8,538 bases of DNA, from the NCBI GenBank assembly GCA_945903675.1, contig CAMDOP010000130.1, positions 1 through 8,538 on the forward strand, written 5' to 3'. Position numbers and translations under genes: made by a program. Shown piece by piece: positions 1-6,212 of the stretch. The DNA is from Crenothrix polyspora. GTDB lineage: Bacteria > Pseudomonadota > Gammaproteobacteria > Methylococcales > Methylomonadaceae. The notes beneath the pieces are model-generated. The model saw only the letters and a program-made list of their open reading frames with translations, was not told where the DNA came from and did no database searches. Position 1 is the stretch's first letter. Each line of letters starts with the position of its first letter.

Positions 1-916
1 TGATTTCAATACAGAGATTACTGATACGTGATCGTACGAATAACTCTTTACCTTTGTACCCATCACAACTGGCAGATAGGCTCATTATTTTTGCGGTTCC
101 TTTGGGTGAAGTAACGGATGGCTCGTTAGACTCAAGCGTGATGTCATCCTTATTTTCTACGCGAGTAAGAAACTGATTGTAAGCCATGACAGCATGGCCA
201 GGTGTTCCTATTTTTTCGATAGTCCCATTATTCAGCCAAATTGCTCTATCGCAAAGCGCTTCAATTTGATATAAGGAATGAGAGCAGAACAGTATGGTGG
301 TGCCACGAGCCTTAAGAGCCATAATTCGATCAAATGATTTGCGAGAAAATTGACCATCACCTACGGATAACGCCTCATCCACAATTAAAATATCAGGATC
401 AACACTCGTGGCGACTGAGAAGGCCAAGCGCACATACATGCCACTGGAGTAAGTTTTAACGGGCTGATCTATAAAATCACGAATACCCGAAAAATCAACA
501 ATCTCTTCATAGCGCTCTTCAATTTCTTTGGGACTTAGACCTAAGATGGCCGCGCTCATAAATACATTTTCACGCCCCGTAAACTCAGGATTAAAGCCCG
601 CGCCTAATTCCAGTAAAGCGGCAATGCGGCCATTTACTTCTACGTTACCAGATGTCGGTGTTAAGGTGCCGCATAGCAATTGCAATAAGGTTGATTTGCC
701 TGCGCCATTACGACCGATGATGCCCAGCACCTCACCTTTATCGACCTCAAAGCTCACGTCGCGTAGCGCCCAAAACTCACGAAAATACTGACGTCTACCT
801 CGCCATAAAAACTGCTTAAGGCGGTCAGAGGGTTGATTATAAAGTTGATAACATTTGCTTAAATTATTAACTCGGATTGCGATGTTATTCACTGAATGTT
901 CCTGCTGATTATGCAT
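1..916 (-). CDS. wzt: Polysaccharide/O-antigen ABC exporter, ATP-binding subunit (Wzt-like), 3' end cut by window edge
   Basis: This is the cytoplasmic ATPase that would power export of a lipid-linked O-antigen-type polysaccharide across the inner membrane together with the permease encoded just upstream. The frame opens with ATG at 916 and stays open for 305 codons to the window edge. Visible motifs are Walker A GRNGAGKST (residues 68-76), a Wzt-style segment LLELGAGFNPEFTGRENV (101-118), the ABC signature YSSGM (156-160), Walker B DILIVDEA (175-182) and an H-loop His in CSHS (His213). All catalytic elements are intact. The ATPase domain ends near residue 245, yet the frame continues for at least 60 residues. 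This suggests a C-terminal Wzt-type carbohydrate-binding domain, which capsule-type KpsT proteins (about 220 residues) lack. The TGGGAAAG stretch before the ATG, the only possible ribosome site, comes from the repeat at 925-1021. The family call is secure; the exact glycan is unknown. Confidence 0.93.
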   Translation of the reverse strand, partial: MHNQQEHSVNNIAIRVNNLSKCYQLYNQPSDRLKQFLWRGRRQYFREFWALRDVSFEVDKGEVLGIIGRNGAGKSTLLQLLCGTLTPTSGNVEVNGRIAALLELGAGFNPEFTGRENVFMSAAILGLSPKEIEERYEEIVDFSGIRDFIDQPVKTYSSGMYVRLAFSVATSVDPDILIVDEALSVGDGQFSRKSFDRIMALKARGTTILFCSHSLYQIEALCDRAIWLNNGTIEKIGTPGHAVMAYNQFLTRVENKDDITLESNEPSVTSPKGTAKIMSLSASCDGYKGKELFVRSRISNLCIEI

Positions 917-924
917 AGAGTAAC

Positions 925-1021
925 TTTCCCAGGTTCCGGCGTGGGAACGCACAGGTGGCGCTCTGTGTCACGCAACGCTGGAGCGATGAACGATGCATTC
1001 CCACATAGAGCGTGGGAACAA
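925..1021. repeat. Dispersed palindromic repeat, copy A, between wzm and wzt
   Basis: This element fills nearly all of the gap between the wzm stop and the wzt start. One end (998-1018) is a hairpin of TTCCCAC and GTGGGAA arms around 7 nt. The other end (926-947) is a weaker TTCCC/GGGAA hairpin. Read on the minus strand it begins GTTCCCACGCTC...GTGGGAATGCA, the same motif as copy B at 6279-6309. The inverted ends and short length suggest a non-autonomous, REP- or MITE-like element. Lying between two co-directional genes of one operon, it would be transcribed and could fold in the mRNA. Confidence 0.8.
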
Positions 1022-1026
1022 TAAAG

Positions 1027-1845
1027 CTAAAGTACATCAGCAAAGCCCTTTCTAGTCTTAGCAAACCAAAACCAACCTAAGCAAGCAATGACTAAGGCAA
1101 TAACGCTATAAATGCCTAAGGCCTGCCAGTTAGGCTGCAAGCCCCACAATAAAGTATTGCGTACTTGCTCGATAATTAAAGTGAGCGGATTCAAGAATAA
1201 ATAAGGCCTAATAAAGTCGGGCAAAGCAGTGAGTGGATAAAAGATAGGGCTCATAAACATCAATACGGTCATAGCCATGCCAATAAATTGACCGATATCA
1301 CGAATAAAGACGCCGATAGACGCGAGTAACCACGACAAGCCCATAATTAACAATAAAAACGGCAATAGTATTAAGGGTAGATACAGCATGGCCCAAGTAA
1401 AGGGCTGACCTAGTGCTAACAGAAAAATCAATAGTACTAATAGATTAATGCCAGCATGAAATAAAGTAGCGCCTAAGGCAACCCAGGGCAAAATTTCTAA
1501 AGGGAACACCACTTTCTTGACGTAATTAATATTAGTCAAAATTAACCCAGGTGCTCTGGAAACACATTCAGAAAATAAATTAAAAATGATCAAACCACTA
1601 AATAACACCAGTGCAAACTGATATTTATCGGTATCGTCTTGTCCCCAGCGGGCTTTGAACACAAAGCCGAACACAAAGGTATAAATCGCCAGCATTAACA
1701 CCGGATTAACAAAAGACCAGAGTAAGCCTAAAAATGAACCGCGATATCGACCTATGACTTCACGCCTAATCATTTGCTTAATAAGCGGAAAATGTCTTAA
1801 CAAGCTTAAGGCTATATTAAAAAAATGGCTAGAATTGGTGTTCAA
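1027..1845 (-). CDS. wzm: Polysaccharide/O-antigen ABC exporter, permease subunit (Wzm-like, ABC-2 type)
   Basis: This is the inner-membrane channel subunit of an ABC-2 polysaccharide exporter, the partner of the ATPase encoded next on the same strand. The 272-residue length is normal for the family. Family landmarks are an amphipathic N-terminus leading into IRREVIGRYRGS (26-37), NINYVKKVVFPLEILP (105-120), VFIRDIGQFIG (179-189), the MSPIFYP loop (198-204), NPLTLIIEQVR (219-229) and the C-terminal KGFADVL. About six hydrophobic spans are visible, near 38-63, 76-94, 119-145, 153-178, 187-207 and 242-262. The start is TTG at 1845: no in-frame ATG lies between it and an upstream in-frame stop, an AGGT Shine-Dalgarno sits 9 nt before it, and the next Met (residue 25) would remove the conserved N-terminal helix. 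It lies 74 nt downstream of the regulator gene and may be cotranscribed with it. Confidence 0.95.
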   Translation of the reverse strand: MNTNSSHFFNIALSLLRHFPLIKQMIRREVIGRYRGSFLGLLWSFVNPVLMLAIYTFVFGFVFKARWGQDDTDKYQFALVLFSGLIIFNLFSECVSRAPGLILTNINYVKKVVFPLEILPWVALGATLFHAGINLLVLLIFLLALGQPFTWAMLYLPLILLPFLLLIMGLSWLLASIGVFIRDIGQFIGMAMTVLMFMSPIFYPLTALPDFIRPYLFLNPLTLIIEQVRNTLLWGLQPNWQALGIYSVIALVIACLGWFWFAKTRKGFADVL

Positions 1846-1854
1846 GATAACAAG

Positions 1855-1858
1855 ACCT
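1855..1858 (-). promoter_or_regulatory. Ribosome binding site supporting the wzm TTG start
   Basis: On the minus strand this reads AGGT, 9 nt upstream of the TTG at 1845. It is the only Shine-Dalgarno-like sequence in this stretch and supports the non-ATG start. Confidence 0.5.
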
Positions 1859-1919
1859 AAAGTAGTTTGGATTTAAATTATGGCAGATAAGCCGCTCTAG
1901 GGCGATGTATGATTGTAAA

Positions 1920-2609
1920 CTATTCAGTTTGTTCGCCACTGGCAATGAGGTTTAAATGCTGAATATTCAAAACCTGTAAGCTATTGCCTTGGCGGATAAT
2001 CACACCATTGTTTTGCAATTTTTGAAAGACACGCGTCACTGTTTCACGGGTGACATTAATCATAATAGCAATCTCTTGATGAGTTGGAGCAAAAGCAATC
2101 GATTGCTCACCCGAGGGTGTTTGTATAGTCAGTTGAATTAACTGAGCGCATACGCGCTGTAAGGGTGATGACATGCTTAATAAGGTGCGCTGCACCAGTG
2201 CCTCACGTAAACGTCTTGCTAATCGCGCATTAATAATGGCTGCGACCTGTGGTACTTCATTAACCAACTGTAAAATAATTTTTGCCGGCACTATAACAAA
2301 GCGCGAGGGTAACAAGGCAATAACCGTTTCATGAGTCGGTAGTTGATCAATAACTGCTAGTTCACCAAAAAAGTCATTAGGCTCTACAAAGTAGAGTCCT
2401 GCTTCTCGACCATCCAGAGTCATATCAACACCCTGCAAGCGACCATCGAGTAATAAACCTAATGAATGCGCTAATTGATTTTTTTCCATGACCACTTTAC
2501 GTTTAGGCGCTTCAACCAGTTGCGAAAATTGACCTAGCTGGGCAATAACGTCATTAGGTAAAGGTTTGAAAAGATCAAACTGCTTAAGTAGTAAGGGCTC
2601 AACAGCCAT
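1920..2609 (-). CDS. Crp/Fnr-family transcriptional regulator with degenerate cyclic-nucleotide pocket
   Basis: This is a DNA-binding regulator with an N-terminal cyclic-nucleotide-binding beta-roll, a dimerisation helix and a C-terminal winged helix-turn-helix. Numbering from the ATG at 2609 (229 residues), the beta-roll spans about 10-110, with GEL (82-84) opening the phosphate-binding cassette. The family motif P-R-S-A-T is replaced by P-T-H-E-T, so the Arg that binds the cyclic phosphate is Thr92. On the C-helix, Ala137-Leu138 replace the Thr127-Ser128 pair of E. coli Crp. The HTH (about 176-198) contains TRETVTR, keeping the Arg188, Glu189 and Arg193 equivalents that read TGTGA in Crp. 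There is no N-terminal Cys cluster, so it is not an oxygen-sensing Fnr. A TTG two codons upstream (2615) is an alternative start; neither has a clear Shine-Dalgarno. It is divergent from the FecR-cyclase operon, whose upstream region carries a Crp-like site. The ligand, if any, is unknown. Confidence 0.92.
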   Translation of the reverse strand: MAVEPLLLKQFDLFKPLPNDVIAQLGQFSQLVEAPKRKVVMEKNQLAHSLGLLLDGRLQGVDMTLDGREAGLYFVEPNDFFGELAVIDQLPTHETVIALLPSRFVIVPAKIILQLVNEVPQVAAIINARLARRLREALVQRTLLSMSSPLQRVCAQLIQLTIQTPSGEQSIAFAPTHQEIAIMINVTRETVTRVFQKLQNNGVIIRQGNSLQVLNIQHLNLIASGEQTE

Positions 2610-2702
2610 AGACAAATGAATGTGTATTTAACAACAAATGCTTCCTAGTGTAAGGTTAAATTCATGTTCTTATATACTGAGAATATCTCTACTGCTCAGA
2701 GC

Positions 2703-2724
2703 GATAACTAGCAGAGAAGTTATC
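2703..2724. promoter_or_regulatory. Inverted repeat GATAACT-N8-AGTTATC, possible operator
   Basis: Two perfect 7-bp arms (2703-2709 and 2718-2724) are separated by 8 bp, giving a dyad with about 1.5 helical turns between arm centres. It is not a Crp-type sequence. It lies upstream of the candidate minus-strand -10 at 2670-2676, so it could bind a regulator of the Crp-like gene. A chance inverted repeat in AT-rich DNA cannot be excluded. Confidence 0.3.
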
Positions 2725-2848
2725 TATTGCAACCATATGTCGTTAAATTATAGGTTACTCAAGTAAATACTACAACGCTACCCAATAATTTTATCATTTC
2801 AATACGCAAAGCCTAATGATAAGAAAAAAATTAACAAATAACAGCTTA

Positions 2849-2864
2849 TGTGATTACAAACACA
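2849..2864 (+). promoter_or_regulatory. Crp-like binding site TGTGA-N6-ACACA
   Basis: The sequence TGTGATTACAAACACA matches the E. coli Crp consensus TGTGA-N6-TCACA at 9 of 10 half-site bases. Its centre (2856.5) is 41.5 bp upstream of the start point predicted from the -10 at 2886-2891, the class II activator position. The neighbouring regulator keeps the residues that read TGTGA, so it is the obvious candidate to bind here, though a global Crp elsewhere in the genome could also do so. Confidence 0.6.
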
Positions 2865-2885
2865 AGAATAATTGACAAAATTAAG

Positions 2886-2891
2886 TAGAAT
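2886..2891 (+). promoter_or_regulatory. Candidate -10 box of the fecR-cyclase-barrel operon
   Basis: TAGAAT matches TATAAT at 5 of 6 positions. At the usual 17-bp spacing, the -35 position (about 2863-2868) has no consensus and overlaps the edge of the Crp-like site, as expected of an activator-dependent promoter. The predicted start near 2898 would leave a leader of about 19 nt containing the Shine-Dalgarno of the first gene. Confidence 0.4.
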
Positions 2892-2904
2892 TGCTCACTT
2901 AATT

Positions 2905-2909
2905 GAGGT
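2905..2909 (+). promoter_or_regulatory. Ribosome binding site deciding the fecR start
   Basis: GAGGT lies 7 nt before the ATG at 2917. This favours that ATG over the in-frame TTG at 2872, which has no Shine-Dalgarno and falls upstream of the predicted transcription start. Confidence 0.6.
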
Positions 2910-2916
2910 AGTGCCC

Positions 2917-4317
2917 ATGAGTTTCAACATAAAATTATTAGCTGCAGCCTGTTTTAGCGCTAAGTTATTAGATCTTTGTCTATTAACTTGCGTTCGCGCG
3001 TTTTTTTGTTGGGTTCTTTTATTGTCTCCCGCTATGACTGTACATGCTGACGACTATACTCAGCCTGAGCTTGCAGGTCATGTCAGCTTACTCATAGGTC
3101 AAGCACTGGCGACTAATAAAAATAATGAGCAACGAACCTTAAAACGAGATGATGTTGTTTATAGTGGTGAAACCATAGAAACATCGCTAGGCGGCCACGT
3201 ACATTTGCATTTTATAGACGATGGCATTGTTAGTCTCCGTCCCAGTAGCCGTCTTGTTATTGAGCTTTATCATTATGATAAGCAGCAAGCTAAGAATAGT
3301 GCGATCCGCTTTACTCTACAATCAGGTGTGTTGCGTAGCATCTCTGGCAAAGCCACCGAAGCCGATCATGAACGTTTTCGCCTTAATACGCCTATTACCG
3401 CTATTGGTGTCTTAGGTACCGATTTTATAGTCAGGGCCGAGGCTGAAAAAGTGTGGGCAGGCGTCTATTCGGGTGCTATTGCTATTGCTCCACTTAGTGA
3501 GCAGTGTTTGGCTAGCGGCTTAGGTACTTGTGCAGGTGCAACGCGCTTAAGCGAGTTAATGGGCGGCGTGATGCTAGAGTTTAGCCATGGAAAGGTACAG
3601 TCTCTTAATCCTGCCATACTTTCTAAAAGCAAGCCTATTAATGCTGACAATACAGATAATGTCATGTTAACAGTGGCAAGCCCAACTTCAACTTCAACTT
3701 CAGTCGGACGTATAGCGCCTATAGATATTGTGGTGGATGATGCTTTGGCTCAACAAAACGTTCAAAAATCAGCGGTACTGCCTTCAGTAGTGTTGCCTTC
3801 ACCTTTTGTCTGGGAACGCTGGTTTTGGATACTTCCGGTTCCTGGTGACACCTTGAGTCGCCCTATAGGTAGCGTTGCAGACGTTCATTTTACAGGTGCT
3901 GGAAATACTTATGTTGGGCTTTATTCAACAGCGCCATTATCTGAAATACAGCCGCAAGTCGGTGTATATGATTTTAGTTTAGCGCAGGGGCAAGTGTCTT
4001 TTACGGGTAATGGTACTACTAATTTGCCATCGGCAACTAGCCCAGGCATCGCTCAGTTAACAGCAGCTAGCCTGCAAGTTAATTTTGGTACCCAAACATT
4101 TAACACCCAAATGGCTATGAGTTATCAAAACATTTCAAGCAGTTTAAGCTTATCAGGGGGCATTCAAAATGACGGTTATTTTGGTCTGCAAAATGCTGCA
4201 GGCACTAGTACCGTCGCAGGCTCAATTTCAGCAAATACTGGCAATGCCGCTATGGCCTTTATGCAGCAAGTTCCCTCAGGTACTTTTACTGGCATGACTG
4301 ATTGGGTTAAAAAATAA
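2917..4317 (+). CDS. Secreted FecR-domain protein with beta-rich C-terminal domain
   Basis: This is an exported 466-residue protein of the FecR-domain type often found beside CHASE2 cyclases; its ligand is unknown. The ATG at 2917 was chosen for its GAGGT site. The N-terminus is a long hydrophobic signal region (about 1-44) with a likely cleavage after VHA, before DDYTQP. The FecR domain runs from about 52 to 190, with GHVSLLIGQA (54-63), VSLRPSSRLVIEL (105-117) and TPITAIGVLGTDFIV (158-172). Cys197 and Cys205 could form a periplasmic disulphide. A low-complexity linker (about 235-315) with a Ser/Thr-rich PTSTSTS stretch leads to a Gly/Ser/Asn-rich, beta-alternating C-terminus (about 320-463). 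That part recalls the small 8-strand barrel domains of TbpB-type surface proteins, but this is only a pattern impression. No lipobox follows the signal region. It is the first gene of the operon, overlapping the cyclase start by 1 nt (TAATG), so translation is probably coupled. Confidence 0.88.
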   Translation: MSFNIKLLAAACFSAKLLDLCLLTCVRAFFCWVLLLSPAMTVHADDYTQPELAGHVSLLIGQALATNKNNEQRTLKRDDVVYSGETIETSLGGHVHLHFIDDGIVSLRPSSRLVIELYHYDKQQAKNSAIRFTLQSGVLRSISGKATEADHERFRLNTPITAIGVLGTDFIVRAEAEKVWAGVYSGAIAIAPLSEQCLASGLGTCAGATRLSELMGGVMLEFSHGKVQSLNPAILSKSKPINADNTDNVMLTVASPTSTSTSVGRIAPIDIVVDDALAQQNVQKSAVLPSVVLPSPFVWERWFWILPVPGDTLSRPIGSVADVHFTGAGNTYVGLYSTAPLSEIQPQVGVYDFSLAQGQVSFTGNGTTNLPSATSPGIAQLTAASLQVNFGTQTFNTQMAMSYQNISSSLSLSGGIQNDGYFGLQNAAGTSTVAGSISANTGNAAMAFMQQVPSGTFTGMTDWVKK

Positions 4318-6197
4318 TGATGCTAATCACTTTATTTAAAAACCGCTACTTGCCTTTTGTCATCGCGGTCCTATTCAGCCTAATTGCCAGTTTAGTAGCT
4401 TCGCCCTCTGTTAATAACATAGAAGCTGCTATTAATGATCAGTTTTGGCGGCTCATAGCCAGTTCATCGCAACGTGAACGCCGCGTAGTGGTTATTAATA
4501 TAGACAATGACAGTATTGCTAAATATGGTGCTTGGCCTTGGCCGCGCGAGCGTACCGCTCAATTGCTTAAAAGCCTATCAGAACAGGGTGTTACTGAGCG
4601 TATCATCGACATGGCCTTTCCTGATGCTAAAGCAGGTGATGAGCAACTTGCTAAAGAATTGCTTAATACCCCTACGGTTATGGCGCAAGTATTAGCGCTA
4701 AATGCTGATGAAGTAGTCGCTAGAGGGCAGTTGCAAGGTGGGCTAGACTCAGGTTTATGCACAGGCTTATTTCCAACAGCTACTGGCTACATTGCTAATG
4801 CCCCTAGTTTACGAGCTGCTAACGCAGGTCATATTACGCCAAGAATTGCTGAAGATGGTGCTATTCGGTCTGTGCCAGCGATGATTTGTTATGAGCATCA
4901 GGCTTATCCTGCGCTGGCCTTAGCCGCCTTGGTTGAAGGTACAGGCGAGTCCTCTGCTTATAAACTCAAAACGGAAGGCTCATGGTTAGAGCCCGTTGCT
5001 GCGCTAACGCACCCGGCTTTGGCAGGCTACGCTATTCCTCTTAATGATCAGGGCAACATACTATTGCCATGGTGGACGGATAGATCAGCCATTGTTTCCA
5101 TATCAGCAAAAGAGGTCATGGAAGGCACTCTACCAACCGATTATCTTCAAGGAGCCTGGGCGATTATTGGCGGCACTGCCTTTGGCATGACTGATTCTGT
5201 AACTACACCCCAAGCCTCTGCGGTCAGTGGTGTTGAAGTGCATGCCCAATTATTAACGGGCTTATTAGATAAGCGCATACCCTATAAGCCTCGTGGCACA
5301 GGCTTATTACAAGGTGTGTGGTTAGTCTTGTTAGCCAGCCTATTAGCGGCAGCCACAAAATTGCGCGCCGCATATTTACGAGCTTATGCGCCAGCTATCA
5401 TCGGACTTTTATTAATCGCAAGCACATTAGGCATGTCAGTGCTATTGCTTTGGTTGTTTAGTTTGTGTGTCTCATGGCTGCCTGCCGTAATCTTTATTAT
5501 CATTGCTCAGATTTTATTAGGCGCGCAAAACTATCTAACCACCAAAGCCGAAGGTGAGCGACTCTACCGAAATTTAGCCAGTTATTTGCCGAGCCATGTT
5601 GCCAAAAAAATAGCGCAACAAGACCCAGTGAGCACCTTAAATGCGCATCATGAACAAGTCGTTGTGCTCTATGCTGATTTAAGAAACTTCTCCGCTTGGT
5701 GCAACCAATTACCAGCAGAACAAGCAGGTGCAGTACTGCATAGTTTTTATAGCTTTACCGATAGCATTATTCATCAGCATGGTGGTGAAGTAGAAGAATA
5801 TGTTGGAGATGCCGTCATGGCAGTTTGGCGAGATGAGCGTGCTGATTTAAAGCCCTTAATAGCTGCTCAACAAATTATAGCCATGAGCGAACAATTGTTT
5901 AGTGCCGAAACTGGTATCGATAAATTACCGCCTTTAGCGGTAGGTATCGGCATAGAGCAAGGCGAAGTCTTAGTCGGTTCTTTTGGTCCTGCAAGACGTA
6001 GAGTGCATACCTTATTAGGTAAAACCGTCACAACCGCTATACGCTTACAGGAAATGACAGGCGAGCTCTCGCAACCAATTATTTGTGGGACATCAATGGC
6101 TAAAGCATTACAAGACCAAACAGAATTACAATCTTTAGGCAGCTTTTTGTTGCCAGGTCTACAGCAATCCAGCGAGCTATATGCACCTAAAGCTTAG
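4317..6197 (+). CDS. CHASE2-domain class III nucleotide (adenylate/guanylate) cyclase, atypical active site
   Basis: This 626-residue inner-membrane sensor couples a periplasmic CHASE2 domain to a cytoplasmic class III cyclase. It has one N-terminal membrane span (about 12-30), CHASE2 (about 31-325, with VVVINIDNDSIAKYGAWPW at 57-75 and the WAIIGGTAFGMTD segment at 281-293), three closely packed spans (about 329-347, 358-380, 383-403) and a cyclase domain (about 445-625). Both metal-binding aspartates are present, Asp454 in LYADLRNF and Asp498 in YVGDAVMAVW. The purine-specificity Lys of adenylate cyclases is Glu494 (as in guanylate cyclases), whereas its partner position is Thr565, as in class IIIb adenylate cyclases. 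The motif usually TVNxAxR reads TVTTAIR, so the catalytic Asn is Thr572 while Arg576 remains. Whether it makes cAMP, cGMP or nothing cannot be read from the sequence. Start ATG overlaps the preceding stop; a second ATG follows directly. Confidence 0.93.
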   Translation: MMLITLFKNRYLPFVIAVLFSLIASLVASPSVNNIEAAINDQFWRLIASSSQRERRVVVINIDNDSIAKYGAWPWPRERTAQLLKSLSEQGVTERIIDMAFPDAKAGDEQLAKELLNTPTVMAQVLALNADEVVARGQLQGGLDSGLCTGLFPTATGYIANAPSLRAANAGHITPRIAEDGAIRSVPAMICYEHQAYPALALAALVEGTGESSAYKLKTEGSWLEPVAALTHPALAGYAIPLNDQGNILLPWWTDRSAIVSISAKEVMEGTLPTDYLQGAWAIIGGTAFGMTDSVTTPQASAVSGVEVHAQLLTGLLDKRIPYKPRGTGLLQGVWLVLLASLLAAATKLRAAYLRAYAPAIIGLLLIASTLGMSVLLLWLFSLCVSWLPAVIFIIIAQILLGAQNYLTTKAEGERLYRNLASYLPSHVAKKIAQQDPVSTLNAHHEQVVVLYADLRNFSAWCNQLPAEQAGAVLHSFYSFTDSIIHQHGGEVEEYVGDAVMAVWRDERADLKPLIAAQQIIAMSEQLFSAETGIDKLPPLAVGIGIEQGEVLVGSFGPARRRVHTLLGKTVTTAIRLQEMTGELSQPIICGTSMAKALQDQTELQSLGSFLLPGLQQSSELYAPKA

Positions 6198-6202
6198 GTG
6201 AG
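6196..6202 (+). promoter_or_regulatory. Ribosome binding site of the barrel gene, overlapping the cyclase stop
   Basis: AGGTGAG overlaps the TAG stop of the cyclase gene and sits 10 nt before the ATG at 6213. It supports that start over the GTG at 6198, which lies inside it, and suggests translational coupling. Confidence 0.5.
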
Positions 6203-6212
6203 AATCTCGTCC

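Larger units (their letters stand above)
2610..2916. promoter_or_regulatory. Divergent control region between the Crp-like regulator and the fecR-cyclase operon
   Basis: This AT-rich stretch has no convincing gene and must hold the promoters of both flanking transcription units. It contains a dyad at 2703-2724, a Crp-like site at 2849-2864 and a plausible plus-strand -10 at 2886-2891. On the minus strand, TATATAA (complement of 2670-2676) is a possible -10 for the regulator gene, but I find no good -35 for it. Confidence 0.6.

Noticed and set aside
528..791. Plus-strand open frame of 87 codons
   Set aside because: It lies antisense to the Wzt ATPase domain, covering the Walker A region, and its protein has no recognisable features; the minus-strand frame has all the ABC motifs.
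2621..2636. Second Crp-like site TGTGT-N6-CAACA next to the regulator start
   Set aside because: Only 7 of 10 half-site bases match in AT-rich DNA; too weak to claim autoregulation.
2872..2877. Perfect TTGACA as a -35 box
   Set aside because: At 16-18 bp downstream there is no acceptable -10 (TCACTT and neighbours match poorly), whereas TAGAAT at 2886 fits the Crp-dependent arrangement better.
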